From positions 1-49,989 of the forward strand of contig JAGBSJ010000010.1 of assembly GCA_017631955.1 (NCBI GenBank): a DNA stretch of 49,989 nt, read 5' to 3'. The notes under the pieces were generated by a model. That model saw only the letters and a list, made by a program, of their open reading frames with translations. It was not told where the DNA came from and made no database searches. Source of the DNA: Clostridia bacterium. Lineage in GTDB: Bacteria; Bacillota; Clostridia; Oscillospirales; Acutalibacteraceae. Of this stretch, positions 9,931 to 18,388 are shown in pieces (within the stretch, counting starts at the first letter, position 1; each line of letters begins with the position of its first letter). The position numbers were made by a program, and so were the translations under genes.

Positions 9931-10641
9931 ATGAGTAATGAATTTACTGTAATGAAAACTACATTGTTCGGTGGTTTCAAAAAGTCTGATGTTCTCGCAT
10001 ATGTTGAACAATTACAAACCGAAACTGCAGATGTTAAAGCTTCGCTTGATGCAAAGCGTGAAGAATCTCTTGAATTAAAGCGAAAGATTGATGAGTTAGA
10101 GATTAAACTTGATAATCTTTTACAGGTTAATGATAAACTTAATGAAAAAGAAAAAGAAGTTTCTGATTTAACTGTTAAACTTGAACTTGCTCTTGCTGAA
10201 AACAAGAAATATGGCGAAAAGATTGCAGAATATGACGAAAAAAGTGAAAAACTTCGTCGTGCAGAAAAACAGATTGGTGCGGCTTATATTGATGCACGTC
10301 GTTATTCTGATGACCTTGTCGATAGCGCAAAAGCAAAGGCAAAAGATATTGGCGCAATTGCATCGCAGGATGTTAAGCGTGAAGCAAATGAAATTGAACA
10401 ACTTCTTAAAGATGTTGATGCTATTTCAAAGAAATTCAACTCTTCACTTGAGCAGTTACATAAAGATGTTTATGCTCTTGGCACAAAACTTAACACATCT
10501 GCATCAACGCTTCTTAATCTTCATACTGATTTGACAGGTATTGAAGAACATAATTTTGATTTTGATAATGATGACACTAATTTCACAGTAATTTCATATA
10601 GTGAACATGTCGATTTTGGCGACGAGGTAAAAGAAGGTTAA
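9931..10641 (+). CDS. DivIVA-domain coiled-coil protein
   Basis: 236 residues. The N-terminal stretch FGGFKKSDVLAYVEQLQTE resembles the DivIVA membrane-targeting head, which in characterised members binds curved membrane at poles and septa. A long charged coiled coil at roughly residues 30-125 follows, then a second helical region with LLKDVDAISKKF and an acidic tail. No catalytic motif is present. An AGAGG ribosome site precedes the ATG. It starts a three-gene unit with a fumarase-type subunit and pcrA. A role in division or peptidoglycan positioning is inferred from the family; it could be any DivIVA paralogue, since the proteins are too repetitive to assign orthology by eye. Confidence 0.7.
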   Translation: MSNEFTVMKTTLFGGFKKSDVLAYVEQLQTETADVKASLDAKREESLELKRKIDELEIKLDNLLQVNDKLNEKEKEVSDLTVKLELALAENKKYGEKIAEYDEKSEKLRRAEKQIGAAYIDARRYSDDLVDSAKAKAKDIGAIASQDVKREANEIEQLLKDVDAISKKFNSSLEQLHKDVYALGTKLNTSASTLLNLHTDLTGIEEHNFDFDNDDTNFTVISYSEHVDFGDEVKEG

Positions 10642-10643
10642 TT

Positions 10644-11171
10644 ATGCCCGAATATTCATTTGATTCAACTCAGTTAACTGAATATGCAGATAAAATCAAA
10701 GCGGGTGACCGTGTTTATTTGTCAGGTGTAGTTTATACCGCTCGTGACGCTGCTCATAAAAGAATTAAATCAATGCTTGATAATGGCGAAGTTTTACCAT
10801 TTGATTTGAATAACGCATTGATTTACTATGCAGGGCCTACACCGACACCTGAAGGTCTTGCAATAGGCAGTTGTGGTCCTACAACTTCAAGTCGAATGGA
10901 TAAATTTGCACCTGAATTTCTTGATTGTGGATTAAAAGGTATGATTGGTAAAGGTCCACGCTCAAAAGAAGTAATTGATGCGATTATACGAAATAAAGCA
11001 GTTTATTTCTGTGCAACAGGTGGGGCAGGGGCGCTTGCTTCAAAACATATCATAAGTTGTGAGGTAATTGCTTTTAATGATTTAGGTTGCGAATCTGTAA
11101 AAAAACTTGTATTTGACAGATTTCCTTTAATTGTTGGTATTGATAGTAACGGAAACAGTATTTTTGATTAG
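10644..11171 (+). CDS. Class I fumarate hydratase / tartrate dehydratase, beta-type (C-terminal) subunit
   Basis: 175 residues matching the C-terminal domain of oxygen-sensitive Fe-S hydro-lyases, which in two-subunit enzymes pairs with a separate Fe-S alpha subunit. Visible family blocks are GDRVYLSGVVYTARDAAHKR, YYAGPTPTP, GPTTSSRMD, and the ATGGAGALASKHI segment near the C-terminus. It contains no Fe-S ligand set of its own, as expected for the beta subunit. Start is 2 bases after the divIVA-like stop, with GAAGG as ribosome site. The expected alpha-subunit gene is not adjacent: the neighbours are a DivIVA-like protein and pcrA. The substrate (fumarate versus tartrate) cannot be decided. 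Confidence 0.88.
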   Translation: MPEYSFDSTQLTEYADKIKAGDRVYLSGVVYTARDAAHKRIKSMLDNGEVLPFDLNNALIYYAGPTPTPEGLAIGSCGPTTSSRMDKFAPEFLDCGLKGMIGKGPRSKEVIDAIIRNKAVYFCATGGAGALASKHIISCEVIAFNDLGCESVKKLVFDRFPLIVGIDSNGNSIFD

Positions 11172-11182
11172 GAGAATAAATA

Positions 11183-13525
11183 ATGTATTCACAAATCTGT
11201 GAGTTAAGAGATAATATTATTAAAAAAGAATTTAACAGAATGAATAATATGCAGTTGAAAGCGGTCTTATCAGTTGACGGACCGCTTTTAATTCTTGCTG
11301 GTGCAGGTAGCGGTAAAACAACTGTACTTGTAAACAGAATTGCAAACCTTATGAAATTCGGTAGAGCATTTGGTTCAAGTGAAGTTAATGCAAGGGTTGA
11401 TGAAAACACAATTAACTTAATGAATGCTTATTATAATGGTGACAATTCAGTTTATGACGATATTAAGCGCGTTTTATCTGTCGATTCGCCTATGCCTTGG
11501 GAAATTCTTGCATTTACATTTACAAATAAAGCGGCCAATGAATTAAAAGACCGACTTGTACTTAGAATTGGTGAAAGTGCAAATGATATATGGGCTGGTA
11601 CATTCCATTCAATATGTGTCCGTATTTTGCGCAGAAATGCCGAATTATTAGGTTTTTCAAAGCATTTTACAATCTATGATACTGATGATAGTAAACGCGT
11701 TATAAAGGATTGTCAGCGACTTTTAGATATTGATGATAAGCTTTTACCACACAAGTCAATTCTTGCAGAAATCAGTCATGCAAAAGATATGCTTTTGCCA
11801 CCTGAAGAGTTTATGAATCTTGGCAATGGTAATTATCGTGAAAGACATATCGGTGAATGTTATGCAAAGTATCAGAAATTACTTAAAAATGCTGATGCCA
11901 TGGATTTTGACGATATAATTTACTATACAGTTAAACTTTTGAAAGAAAATGACGATGTAAGAGAATATTATCAGAATAAGTTCAAATATGTGCTTGTTGA
12001 CGAGTATCAGGACACAAACCACGCTCAATTTGTTCTTACAAAACTCTTGTCAGAAGGTTACAATAATATATGTGTTGTTGGTGATGATGACCAAAGTATT
12101 TATAAATTCCGTGGCGCTACAATTGAAAATATTTTGAGTTTTGAAAACAATTTTAGAAATGCACAAACAATTCGTCTTGAACAGAATTACCGCTCAACAC
12201 AGAATATTCTTGACGGTGCAAATGCGGTAATCGCTCATAATGAGCAACGAAAAGGAAAAAATCTTTGGACTTCAAACGGCGAGGGCGACAAAATTGTTCT
12301 TAATACTCTAGATGATGAGTATGCCGAGGGTAAATTTATTGCCGATGAGATTATTAAACAAATGGGCACAACAGGAAAATTCAGCGATTTTGCTGTGCTT
12401 TATAGAATGAACTCAATGTCTAACTCTGTTGAAAGAGCATTAGTTCGTAGCGGTATTCCTTATAGAATTATTGGTGGTCACAAATTCTATGACCGTATGG
12501 AAATTAAAGATGCTATTGCCTATTTGTCAGTTATCGCTAATCACGATGATAATGTACGACTTGAGCGTATTATTAATGTACCAAAGCGTGGAATTGGTCC
12601 CACTACTATTGCAAATGCAAAAGAGATTGCAGATACATTAGGAATTAGTATTTTTGAAGTATTTAAAACATCAAACGAATATGAAAAATTAAAACGTGGT
12701 TCTGATAAACTTATTGCTTTTACACAAATGATTGAAAGCTTTGCAGACCTTTTAACAAGAGAATCCATGTCGTCTGTTTTCATTTCTTTACTTGATGAAA
12801 CTGGTTACAAAGCAAAGACAATGGCAGATAAAGAAAAAGGCGAAGAAAGATTACAGAACTTAGATGAACTTAATAACAACTTAATAAGATATAAAGATGA
12901 AAATCCTGATGCGGAACTTTCAGATTTCCTTGAAGAAGTTGCATTGATGACAGATATTGACAATTATAATGCAGATGCTGATACAGTGGTACTTATGACA
13001 CTTCACGCTTCTAAAGGTCTTGAATTTCCTGTGGTTTTCATTCCGGGTTTGGAAGAAGGCATTTTCCCAGGTTATCAATCTATGTATGACCCAGTTGAAA
13101 TTCAAGAAGAAAGACGTTTGGCTTATGTGGGAATTACCCGTGCAAAGCAGAAACTTTATCTTCTTAATGCTCGTTCAAGAATGCTTTTTGGCTCAACTAA
13201 ATATAATCGTCCATCAGTATTTTTAGACGAGTTACCAAAAGAATGTTGCGAATTATTGACTAAGTCAAAAACTCCTGTTGAACGTAAACCTGTTGCAAAT
13301 ACCAAGAAACAAAACACAAATGGGTTTGGTGCTGGATTTGGTAGTCAACCAAAGAAATCAAGCGATTCATTTATGGTAGGTGAGCAAGTAACCCATCGCG
13401 TATTTGGTCAGGGTATGATTGTTTCACTTAAACCTATGGGTAATGATGTACTTATGGAAATCGCTTTTGAAAAAGTCGGAACGAAAAAAATTATGGCAAA
13501 TATGGGTGCTGTTAAAAAAGTATAA
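11183..13525 (+). CDS. pcrA: ATP-dependent DNA helicase PcrA/UvrD
   Basis: Superfamily 1A 3'-5' helicase acting in repair, replication-conflict resolution and plasmid replication. 780 residues. Motifs in order: Q-motif MNNMQLKAV, Walker A AGAGSGKTT (about residue 41), TFTNKAANELKDRL (Ia), GTFHSICVRILRR, LVDEYQDTN (II), VGDDDQSIYKFRGA (III), LEQNYRST (IV), TLHASKGLEFPVVF (V) and RRLAYVGITRAK (VI). The C-terminal VGEQVTHRVFGQGMIVSL block is the Tudor-like domain that contacts RNA polymerase in Bacillus PcrA. Unusual: about 40 extra residues (about 60-103) lie between Walker A and motif Ia. GGAG precedes the ATG; a hairpin terminator follows the stop. Confidence 0.96.
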   Translation: MYSQICELRDNIIKKEFNRMNNMQLKAVLSVDGPLLILAGAGSGKTTVLVNRIANLMKFGRAFGSSEVNARVDENTINLMNAYYNGDNSVYDDIKRVLSVDSPMPWEILAFTFTNKAANELKDRLVLRIGESANDIWAGTFHSICVRILRRNAELLGFSKHFTIYDTDDSKRVIKDCQRLLDIDDKLLPHKSILAEISHAKDMLLPPEEFMNLGNGNYRERHIGECYAKYQKLLKNADAMDFDDIIYYTVKLLKENDDVREYYQNKFKYVLVDEYQDTNHAQFVLTKLLSEGYNNICVVGDDDQSIYKFRGATIENILSFENNFRNAQTIRLEQNYRSTQNILDGANAVIAHNEQRKGKNLWTSNGEGDKIVLNTLDDEYAEGKFIADEIIKQMGTTGKFSDFAVLYRMNSMSNSVERALVRSGIPYRIIGGHKFYDRMEIKDAIAYLSVIANHDDNVRLERIINVPKRGIGPTTIANAKEIADTLGISIFEVFKTSNEYEKLKRGSDKLIAFTQMIESFADLLTRESMSSVFISLLDETGYKAKTMADKEKGEERLQNLDELNNNLIRYKDENPDAELSDFLEEVALMTDIDNYNADADTVVLMTLHASKGLEFPVVFIPGLEEGIFPGYQSMYDPVEIQEERRLAYVGITRAKQKLYLLNARSRMLFGSTKYNRPSVFLDELPKECCELLTKSKTPVERKPVANTKKQNTNGFGAGFGSQPKKSSDSFMVGEQVTHRVFGQGMIVSLKPMGNDVLMEIAFEKVGTKKIMANMGAVKKV

Positions 13526-13530
13526 AATTA

Positions 13531-13556
13531 AGAGGTCGCAACCGCGACCTCTTTTT
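13531..13556. terminator. Terminator between pcrA and rodA (convergent)
   Basis: Perfect 9-bp stem AGAGGTCGC/GCGACCTCT with an AACC loop, then TTTTTA. The T tract contains the minus-strand stop codon of the rodA-type gene. Confidence 0.9.
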
Positions 13557-14736
13557 ATATCTCGGAAAATGGATTGTAAATATTTTGTTGACTTACATGT
13601 ATTAAATCTCTTTGTTGATTATATCTGTAAAAACTTAAAATCAAACCGATTGAGAAATAAATACAAAGGTTTGATGAACCACCAGCACTGAAAAATGGAA
13701 GTGTAATACCAATGACAGGTAACAGCATTAAACACATACCTACATTAATTATAACTTGTCCCGCAATCATTGCAGCAACACCGTAACACATAACTTTTGT
13801 GTTACCAATGTTGTCGTGTCTGCCTGTTCGGATTATTCTTATAACAATGAATGTAAGTAAAAGTAGTGCAAGTACTGTACCAACAAGACCTAATTCTTCA
13901 CCGATAACTGTAAAAATCATATCGTTTTCTGCTTCAGGTATTGCATCAGGTGTTTGTGTAAGTGAACCATTGAACAATCCTTGACCTGTAATTCCACCAC
14001 CACCGATTGCAGCCATACCGCGTTCTTGCTGATAAATAATATCAGGGTAAAGCTCAGGGTAAGCAAGTGCTAAAAATCGTTCTTTCTGAATGTTATCAAG
14101 CACAAAAACCCAAGCAAGTGGTAGTGCCGCAACTACTAATAATCCGCCACTTAAAAAGTAACCCCAGTGAAGTCCTGCAACAAAAAGCATAGCAACTGTA
14201 ATTATAATGAATACAAGTGCTGAACCCATATCGCCAGATTTCATAACAAGAAGAGTTGGCACTAATGCATGAACACCTAATTGTAAAATTGATAGTGGAT
14301 GATTAATGTTACCTTTGAGCTTTTCAAGGTGAACACCAAAAGTAATAATAAAACCGATTTTTACAAGTTCCGACGGTTGAAAGAAAATTGAGCCGATTTT
14401 TAGCCATGTTTTAGCGTCGGGGCGTTCAATAGGACCAACACCAACCGCAAACAGTAAAAGCATAATGCCAATACAGAACAGCCCTATAAACGGTGCCATT
14501 TTCATTATGAATTCATAGTCGATAAGTGAAATTATTATAGCGATTACAATACCCGCAATACAAGCGCCACACATAACTATAAAGTCACGCGAAAATTTTT
14601 CACCGTCACCAACAGTCCATAATGTCGCACTCAATACGCTTACACAACCGAATGCAGACGCGGTAATACACAGTAAAAGCAATATTTTATCTGTTTCTTT
14701 TATGAAATTTTTTATAATCTTAAAAAATTTCCTCAT
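13555..14736 (-). CDS. rodA: SEDS-family peptidoglycan glycosyltransferase, RodA type
   Basis: Polytopic membrane enzyme that polymerises lipid II, normally with a class B penicillin-binding protein. 393 residues with about ten hydrophobic segments. Family blocks seen: FQPSELVKIG, KSGDMGSALVF, PEAENDMIFTVIGEELGLVG and the C-terminal GITLPFFSAGGSS. These are shared by RodA, FtsW and SpoVE. RodA is preferred because of the short N-terminus and overall layout, but division or spore-cortex paralogues are possible since no partner PBP gene is adjacent. CGGAGT precedes the ATG. It lies 12 bases downstream of the DUF4091 gene and is probably co-transcribed from the promoter at 16412-16440. Confidence 0.9.
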   Translation of the reverse strand: MRKFFKIIKNFIKETDKILLLLCITASAFGCVSVLSATLWTVGDGEKFSRDFIVMCGACIAGIVIAIIISLIDYEFIMKMAPFIGLFCIGIMLLLFAVGVGPIERPDAKTWLKIGSIFFQPSELVKIGFIITFGVHLEKLKGNINHPLSILQLGVHALVPTLLVMKSGDMGSALVFIIITVAMLFVAGLHWGYFLSGGLLVVAALPLAWVFVLDNIQKERFLALAYPELYPDIIYQQERGMAAIGGGGITGQGLFNGSLTQTPDAIPEAENDMIFTVIGEELGLVGTVLALLLLTFIVIRIIRTGRHDNIGNTKVMCYGVAAMIAGQVIINVGMCLMLLPVIGITLPFFSAGGSSNLCIYFSIGLILSFYRYNQQRDLIHVSQQNIYNPFSEI

Positions 14737-14748
14737 TTTTATACTCCG

Positions 14749-16383
14749 TTAGTTTAGATTTTCTTTAATTTTTTGATTTACTTTTTCTCTTGTGCTCAAT
14801 AACCAATCATCAGAATGTGGGTAGTTAGAGAAAGTTATCGAATGTTTTCCGTTTTCTTCTATTATATTAAGACATTCTTGCTTATTAGTCAACTTTTCGA
14901 GTGTATTTAATGCTGCCATATCTTGTAAAGCATCAAAAAACACTTTTAATCTTATTGAATGATATGGTGTACCGTCTTGTGCAGGATAAACAATGTAACT
15001 GTCACCTGATGGGAATTTTCCACCAGCATCACTTACTTTATATGGGTCTATAAGCGATTTTGATAGTTGGGTATAATAAAAATTATAACCCCAGTGTAAA
15101 AAGCCCCTAATGTTATATTTGTACATCTGATAACCAATCACGCGTGTGCGGATTGAATCGTTACAGAAAAATCTGTTAGAAACATATTTATTATTTTGTG
15201 CACTACAGTAATAAGTCCACAAATCCTTTCCTTTATCGAGAAAATTATGTATGTGGTCATTTGACGGAATAGGGTTTGATACAATTCCGAGTTTGTAAAA
15301 CCAAACATCTGACAACGCATCAATAATTTTATAACCCTTATATAACTTATGTATAAATTTTGATGCTTTAGCGTAGGGAATAAGCATAGAAAAGTTTGGC
15401 TCATCACTTATGTGAATAAAAACTTTGTCTTTAAGATTTTTGCTTTCGATATATTTTTTAAACTCAACAGAAAACGTGGTTAAAAAGTTTTTGTATTCTT
15501 TTGAAGATGCATTAGTTTCCCAACCGAATATTTTTTTGTATTCACCATTAACTGTCGCCATAATTTTTGGAGCGTGTCTTGCACCCCATTGAGTGTAGAA
15601 ATGTGCCATCTCAAAGTATTTGATACCGCATCTTTCTGACATTTCAATCCATCTTGTAAGTTTATCAAATTTGAATGAAAAAACGCCCTTGTCAACAGAC
15701 ACATCAACTAATTGTACTGTTGGTCTTTCTTTACCAATTTCCGTATCTAATGGGGGAGTGAAAATTGGTGTTAAAACACAAGTCATGCCATATTCATTTG
15801 CAGTTTTCAAAAAGTTTTCTGTAACTCTCCAGTATTCATCCGAAAATACTTCAAAATTATAATGGGACATTAAACAGTCAGTATGAAACCAGTTTGTATA
15901 AATAAAATCCTTGAAATCTAATTCGCAATCAATAACTTCAATATTAATTGTTGTATTCGCAATAATTTCGTGGTTTTCTTTAATGCATATTTCAACTATG
16001 TTATTACCGTTTGTTTTATCGTCAGCATTAATTTCAATCCAGAATACATTAATTCCCTTTTTGATTTTAACTTTATTATCAATAGGCAAAAGCAAATCTG
16101 GATAATACCCATCACTACTGAACCTATAATAATCGTCTACGCCTTTTTTATTCATTGGAAAATCAGATTTTATGTGCTCAACTGTGTAAATTCGCGTATC
16201 GGTGAAATTGGAATTTATAAAAATCTCCGCATCAAATTCGTTTTTACTTTCTACAATAACTTGAAATGACTTTTTCTCATTTTTAAGCATAGAAAATTGT
16301 GATATAGCATCATTTGGAACACCGTCGCTATGATACAATTTTTTAAGTGATGAAATTACTTTTAAAGTTATTTGATTATTCAA
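14749..16383 (-). CDS. DUF4091 / GH123-like glycoside hydrolase-type protein
   Basis: 544 residues from a TTG start, no signal peptide, so probably cytoplasmic. The N-terminal ~150 residues are beta-rich. The central region resembles a TIM barrel with YFEMAHFYTQWGARHAP and HISDEPN; the adjacent Asp-Glu is placed like the acid pair of GH123-type enzymes. The C-terminal SGDSYIVYP followed by IRLKVFFDALQDMAAL is the recognisable DUF4091 signature. GH123 enzymes act on beta-GalNAc; the substrate here is unknown. The TTG at 16383 is preferred over the in-frame GTG at 16392 because AGGAG lies 8 bases before TTG but overlaps the GTG. It precedes rodA by 12 bases. Confidence 0.8.
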   Translation of the reverse strand: MNNQITLKVISSLKKLYHSDGVPNDAISQFSMLKNEKKSFQVIVESKNEFDAEIFINSNFTDTRIYTVEHIKSDFPMNKKGVDDYYRFSSDGYYPDLLLPIDNKVKIKKGINVFWIEINADDKTNGNNIVEICIKENHEIIANTTINIEVIDCELDFKDFIYTNWFHTDCLMSHYNFEVFSDEYWRVTENFLKTANEYGMTCVLTPIFTPPLDTEIGKERPTVQLVDVSVDKGVFSFKFDKLTRWIEMSERCGIKYFEMAHFYTQWGARHAPKIMATVNGEYKKIFGWETNASSKEYKNFLTTFSVEFKKYIESKNLKDKVFIHISDEPNFSMLIPYAKASKFIHKLYKGYKIIDALSDVWFYKLGIVSNPIPSNDHIHNFLDKGKDLWTYYCSAQNNKYVSNRFFCNDSIRTRVIGYQMYKYNIRGFLHWGYNFYYTQLSKSLIDPYKVSDAGGKFPSGDSYIVYPAQDGTPYHSIRLKVFFDALQDMAALNTLEKLTNKQECLNIIEENGKHSITFSNYPHSDDWLLSTREKVNQKIKENLN

Positions 16384-16411
16384 AATAATCACTCCTAAAA
16401 TTTATGTTAAA

Positions 16412-16440
16412 ATTTTAGCCCATTTTTACTGATTTGTAAA
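16412..16440 (-). promoter_or_regulatory. Probable promoter of the DUF4091-rodA unit
   Basis: Minus-strand TTTACA (16440-16435), 17-base spacer, TAAAAT (16417-16412). Confidence 0.6.
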
Positions 16441-16473
16441 GATATTTGACTTTATTTTAGTGCTAAATTATTC

Positions 16474-16502
16474 TTGCACTTATGAGCTTATAGTGGTAAA
16501 AT
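16474..16502 (+). promoter_or_regulatory. Probable promoter of typA
   Basis: TTGCAC (16474-16479), 17-base spacer ending in TGG (extended -10), TAAAAT (16497-16502), about 34 bases before the typA start. A second possible pair, TTGACT with TATTCT, lies just upstream and is weaker. Confidence 0.6.
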
Positions 16503-16535
16503 ATATTGTCGAAATTGAATTTGTAGGTGAATTTC

Positions 16536-18356
16536 TTGAAAACTAGAGAAGATATTAGAAATATTGCAATAATCGCTCACGTTGACCATGGTAAAACAAC
16601 AATGGTTGATGAATTGTTGAAACAGAGCGGTATTTTTAGAAGTAACGAAGTAGTTCAGGACAGAGTTATGGACTCAAATGACCTTGAAAGAGAGCGTGGA
16701 ATTACCATTCTTTCAAAAAATACTTCAGTGCATTACAAAGATATTAAAATTAATATTGTTGATACACCGGGGCACGCTGATTTCGGTGGAGAAGTAGAAC
16801 GAATTCTTACAATGGTTGACGGCGTACTCTTGCTTGTAGATGCTTTTGAGGGTTGTATGCCACAGACAAGATTTGTTCTAAAAAAAGCATTAGGACTTAA
16901 CAAAAAAGTTGTAGTTGTAGTAAATAAGATTGACAGACCCGGTGCTCGTCCTGATGAGGTAATTGACGAAGTTCTCGATTTGTTTATTGAGTTAGGTGCC
17001 AGTGATGAACAAATTGAATTCCCTGTAGTTTACGCTTCTGCAAGAGATGGCTATTCTTCTCTAGACCCGAGTGTTCGAGAAGGCGATATGCGTCCACTTT
17101 TCGATGCAATTATTGAGAATATAGAAGCGCCAAAAGGTGATATTGATGCTCCTTTGCAGATTCTTTTCTCAAGTCTTGATTACGATGACTATATAGGTAG
17201 AATTGGTGTAGGCAGAGTTGAACGCGGAAGAATCAATCGTAATGATATGGTAACTCTCTGTAAAACAGACGGAACACAAGAAAATGTTCGTATTTCTCGT
17301 TTGTATCAGTTTGAAGGACTACGTAGAGTTGAAGTTGAATCTGCTGCGATTGGTGACATTGTGTGTATTTCAGGTATTACTGATTTGAATATTGGTGAAA
17401 CTATTTGTTCACCTGATTGCATTGAACCATTACCTTTCGTTAAAATTGATGAGCCGACTCTTTCAATGAATTTCATTGTTAATGATAGCCCTTTTGCAGG
17501 AAAAGAAGGTAAGTTTGTTACTTCGCGCAATCTTCGTGACCGACTCTTCAAAGAAGTTGAAACCAATGTAAGTATGCGAGTTGAAGAAACAGATTCTACA
17601 GACACATTTAAGGTTTCAGGTCGTGGCGAATTGCATCTTTCAATTCTTATTGAAACTATGCGCCGTCAGGGTTATGAATTTCAGGTGTCACGTCCAAAGG
17701 TAATTACAAAAGTTGAAAATGGCGTACTTTTAGAGCCAATGGAATTACTCATTGTCGAAGTGCCAGAAGAATATGTTGGTGCTGTTATGATGAAAATTGG
17801 CGCAAGGCGTGGCGAACTTGAAAATATGGGTACTCGTGAAGGCGGCTCAACTCATCTTGAATTCAGAATTCCTGCTCGTGGACTTATCGGCTATCGTTCA
17901 GAATTTATGACCGATACAAATGGTAATGGTATTATGAATAATCTTTTTGCCGGCTATGAAGAATACAAAGGTGAAATTGAAACCCGTGAACGCGGCTCAA
18001 TTGTTGCTCATGAAACAGGTGAAAGTACTGCGTACGGACTCTTTAATACACAGGATAGAGGTAGATTATTCATAGGTCCTGGCGTTCCAGTTTATGAGGG
18101 TATGATTGTTGGTGAGTGTGCAAAGAATGAAGATTTAACATGTAATATCTGTAAAACAAAGCACCTTACAAATACTCGTGCATCTGGTTCTGACGATGCA
18201 TTACGCCTTGTTCCACACACCGTTTTAAGTCTTGAACAGTCAATGGAATTCATTAAAGATGATGAACTTATGGAAGTAACTCCAATTAACATTCGTCTTC
18301 GCAAAACAATTCTTTCAAAAGATTTACGACTTAAACAACAATTCAAGAAAAAATAA
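16536..18356 (+). CDS. typA: Ribosome-associated GTPase TypA/BipA
   Basis: Translational GTPase related to EF-G that aids ribosome assembly and stress adaptation. 606 residues, normal for BipA. GTPase motifs: AHVDHGKTT (G1), RGITI (G2), DTPGHADFGGEVER (G3), NKID (G4) and ASARDG (G5), followed by the EF-G-like domains and the BipA-specific C-terminus with TRERGSIVAHETGE. The start is taken as TTG at 16536, 8 bases after TAGG; the in-frame GTG at 16527 overlaps that ribosome site. Translation of an MreB-like gene begins 33 bases after its stop, probably in the same transcript. Confidence 0.95.
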   Translation: MKTREDIRNIAIIAHVDHGKTTMVDELLKQSGIFRSNEVVQDRVMDSNDLERERGITILSKNTSVHYKDIKINIVDTPGHADFGGEVERILTMVDGVLLLVDAFEGCMPQTRFVLKKALGLNKKVVVVVNKIDRPGARPDEVIDEVLDLFIELGASDEQIEFPVVYASARDGYSSLDPSVREGDMRPLFDAIIENIEAPKGDIDAPLQILFSSLDYDDYIGRIGVGRVERGRINRNDMVTLCKTDGTQENVRISRLYQFEGLRRVEVESAAIGDIVCISGITDLNIGETICSPDCIEPLPFVKIDEPTLSMNFIVNDSPFAGKEGKFVTSRNLRDRLFKEVETNVSMRVEETDSTDTFKVSGRGELHLSILIETMRRQGYEFQVSRPKVITKVENGVLLEPMELLIVEVPEEYVGAVMMKIGARRGELENMGTREGGSTHLEFRIPARGLIGYRSEFMTDTNGNGIMNNLFAGYEEYKGEIETRERGSIVAHETGESTAYGLFNTQDRGRLFIGPGVPVYEGMIVGECAKNEDLTCNICKTKHLTNTRASGSDDALRLVPHTVLSLEQSMEFIKDDELMEVTPINIRLRKTILSKDLRLKQQFKKK

Positions 18357-18388
18357 TCTTTTTAAGTTTATATTAGGAGGTGACAAAA

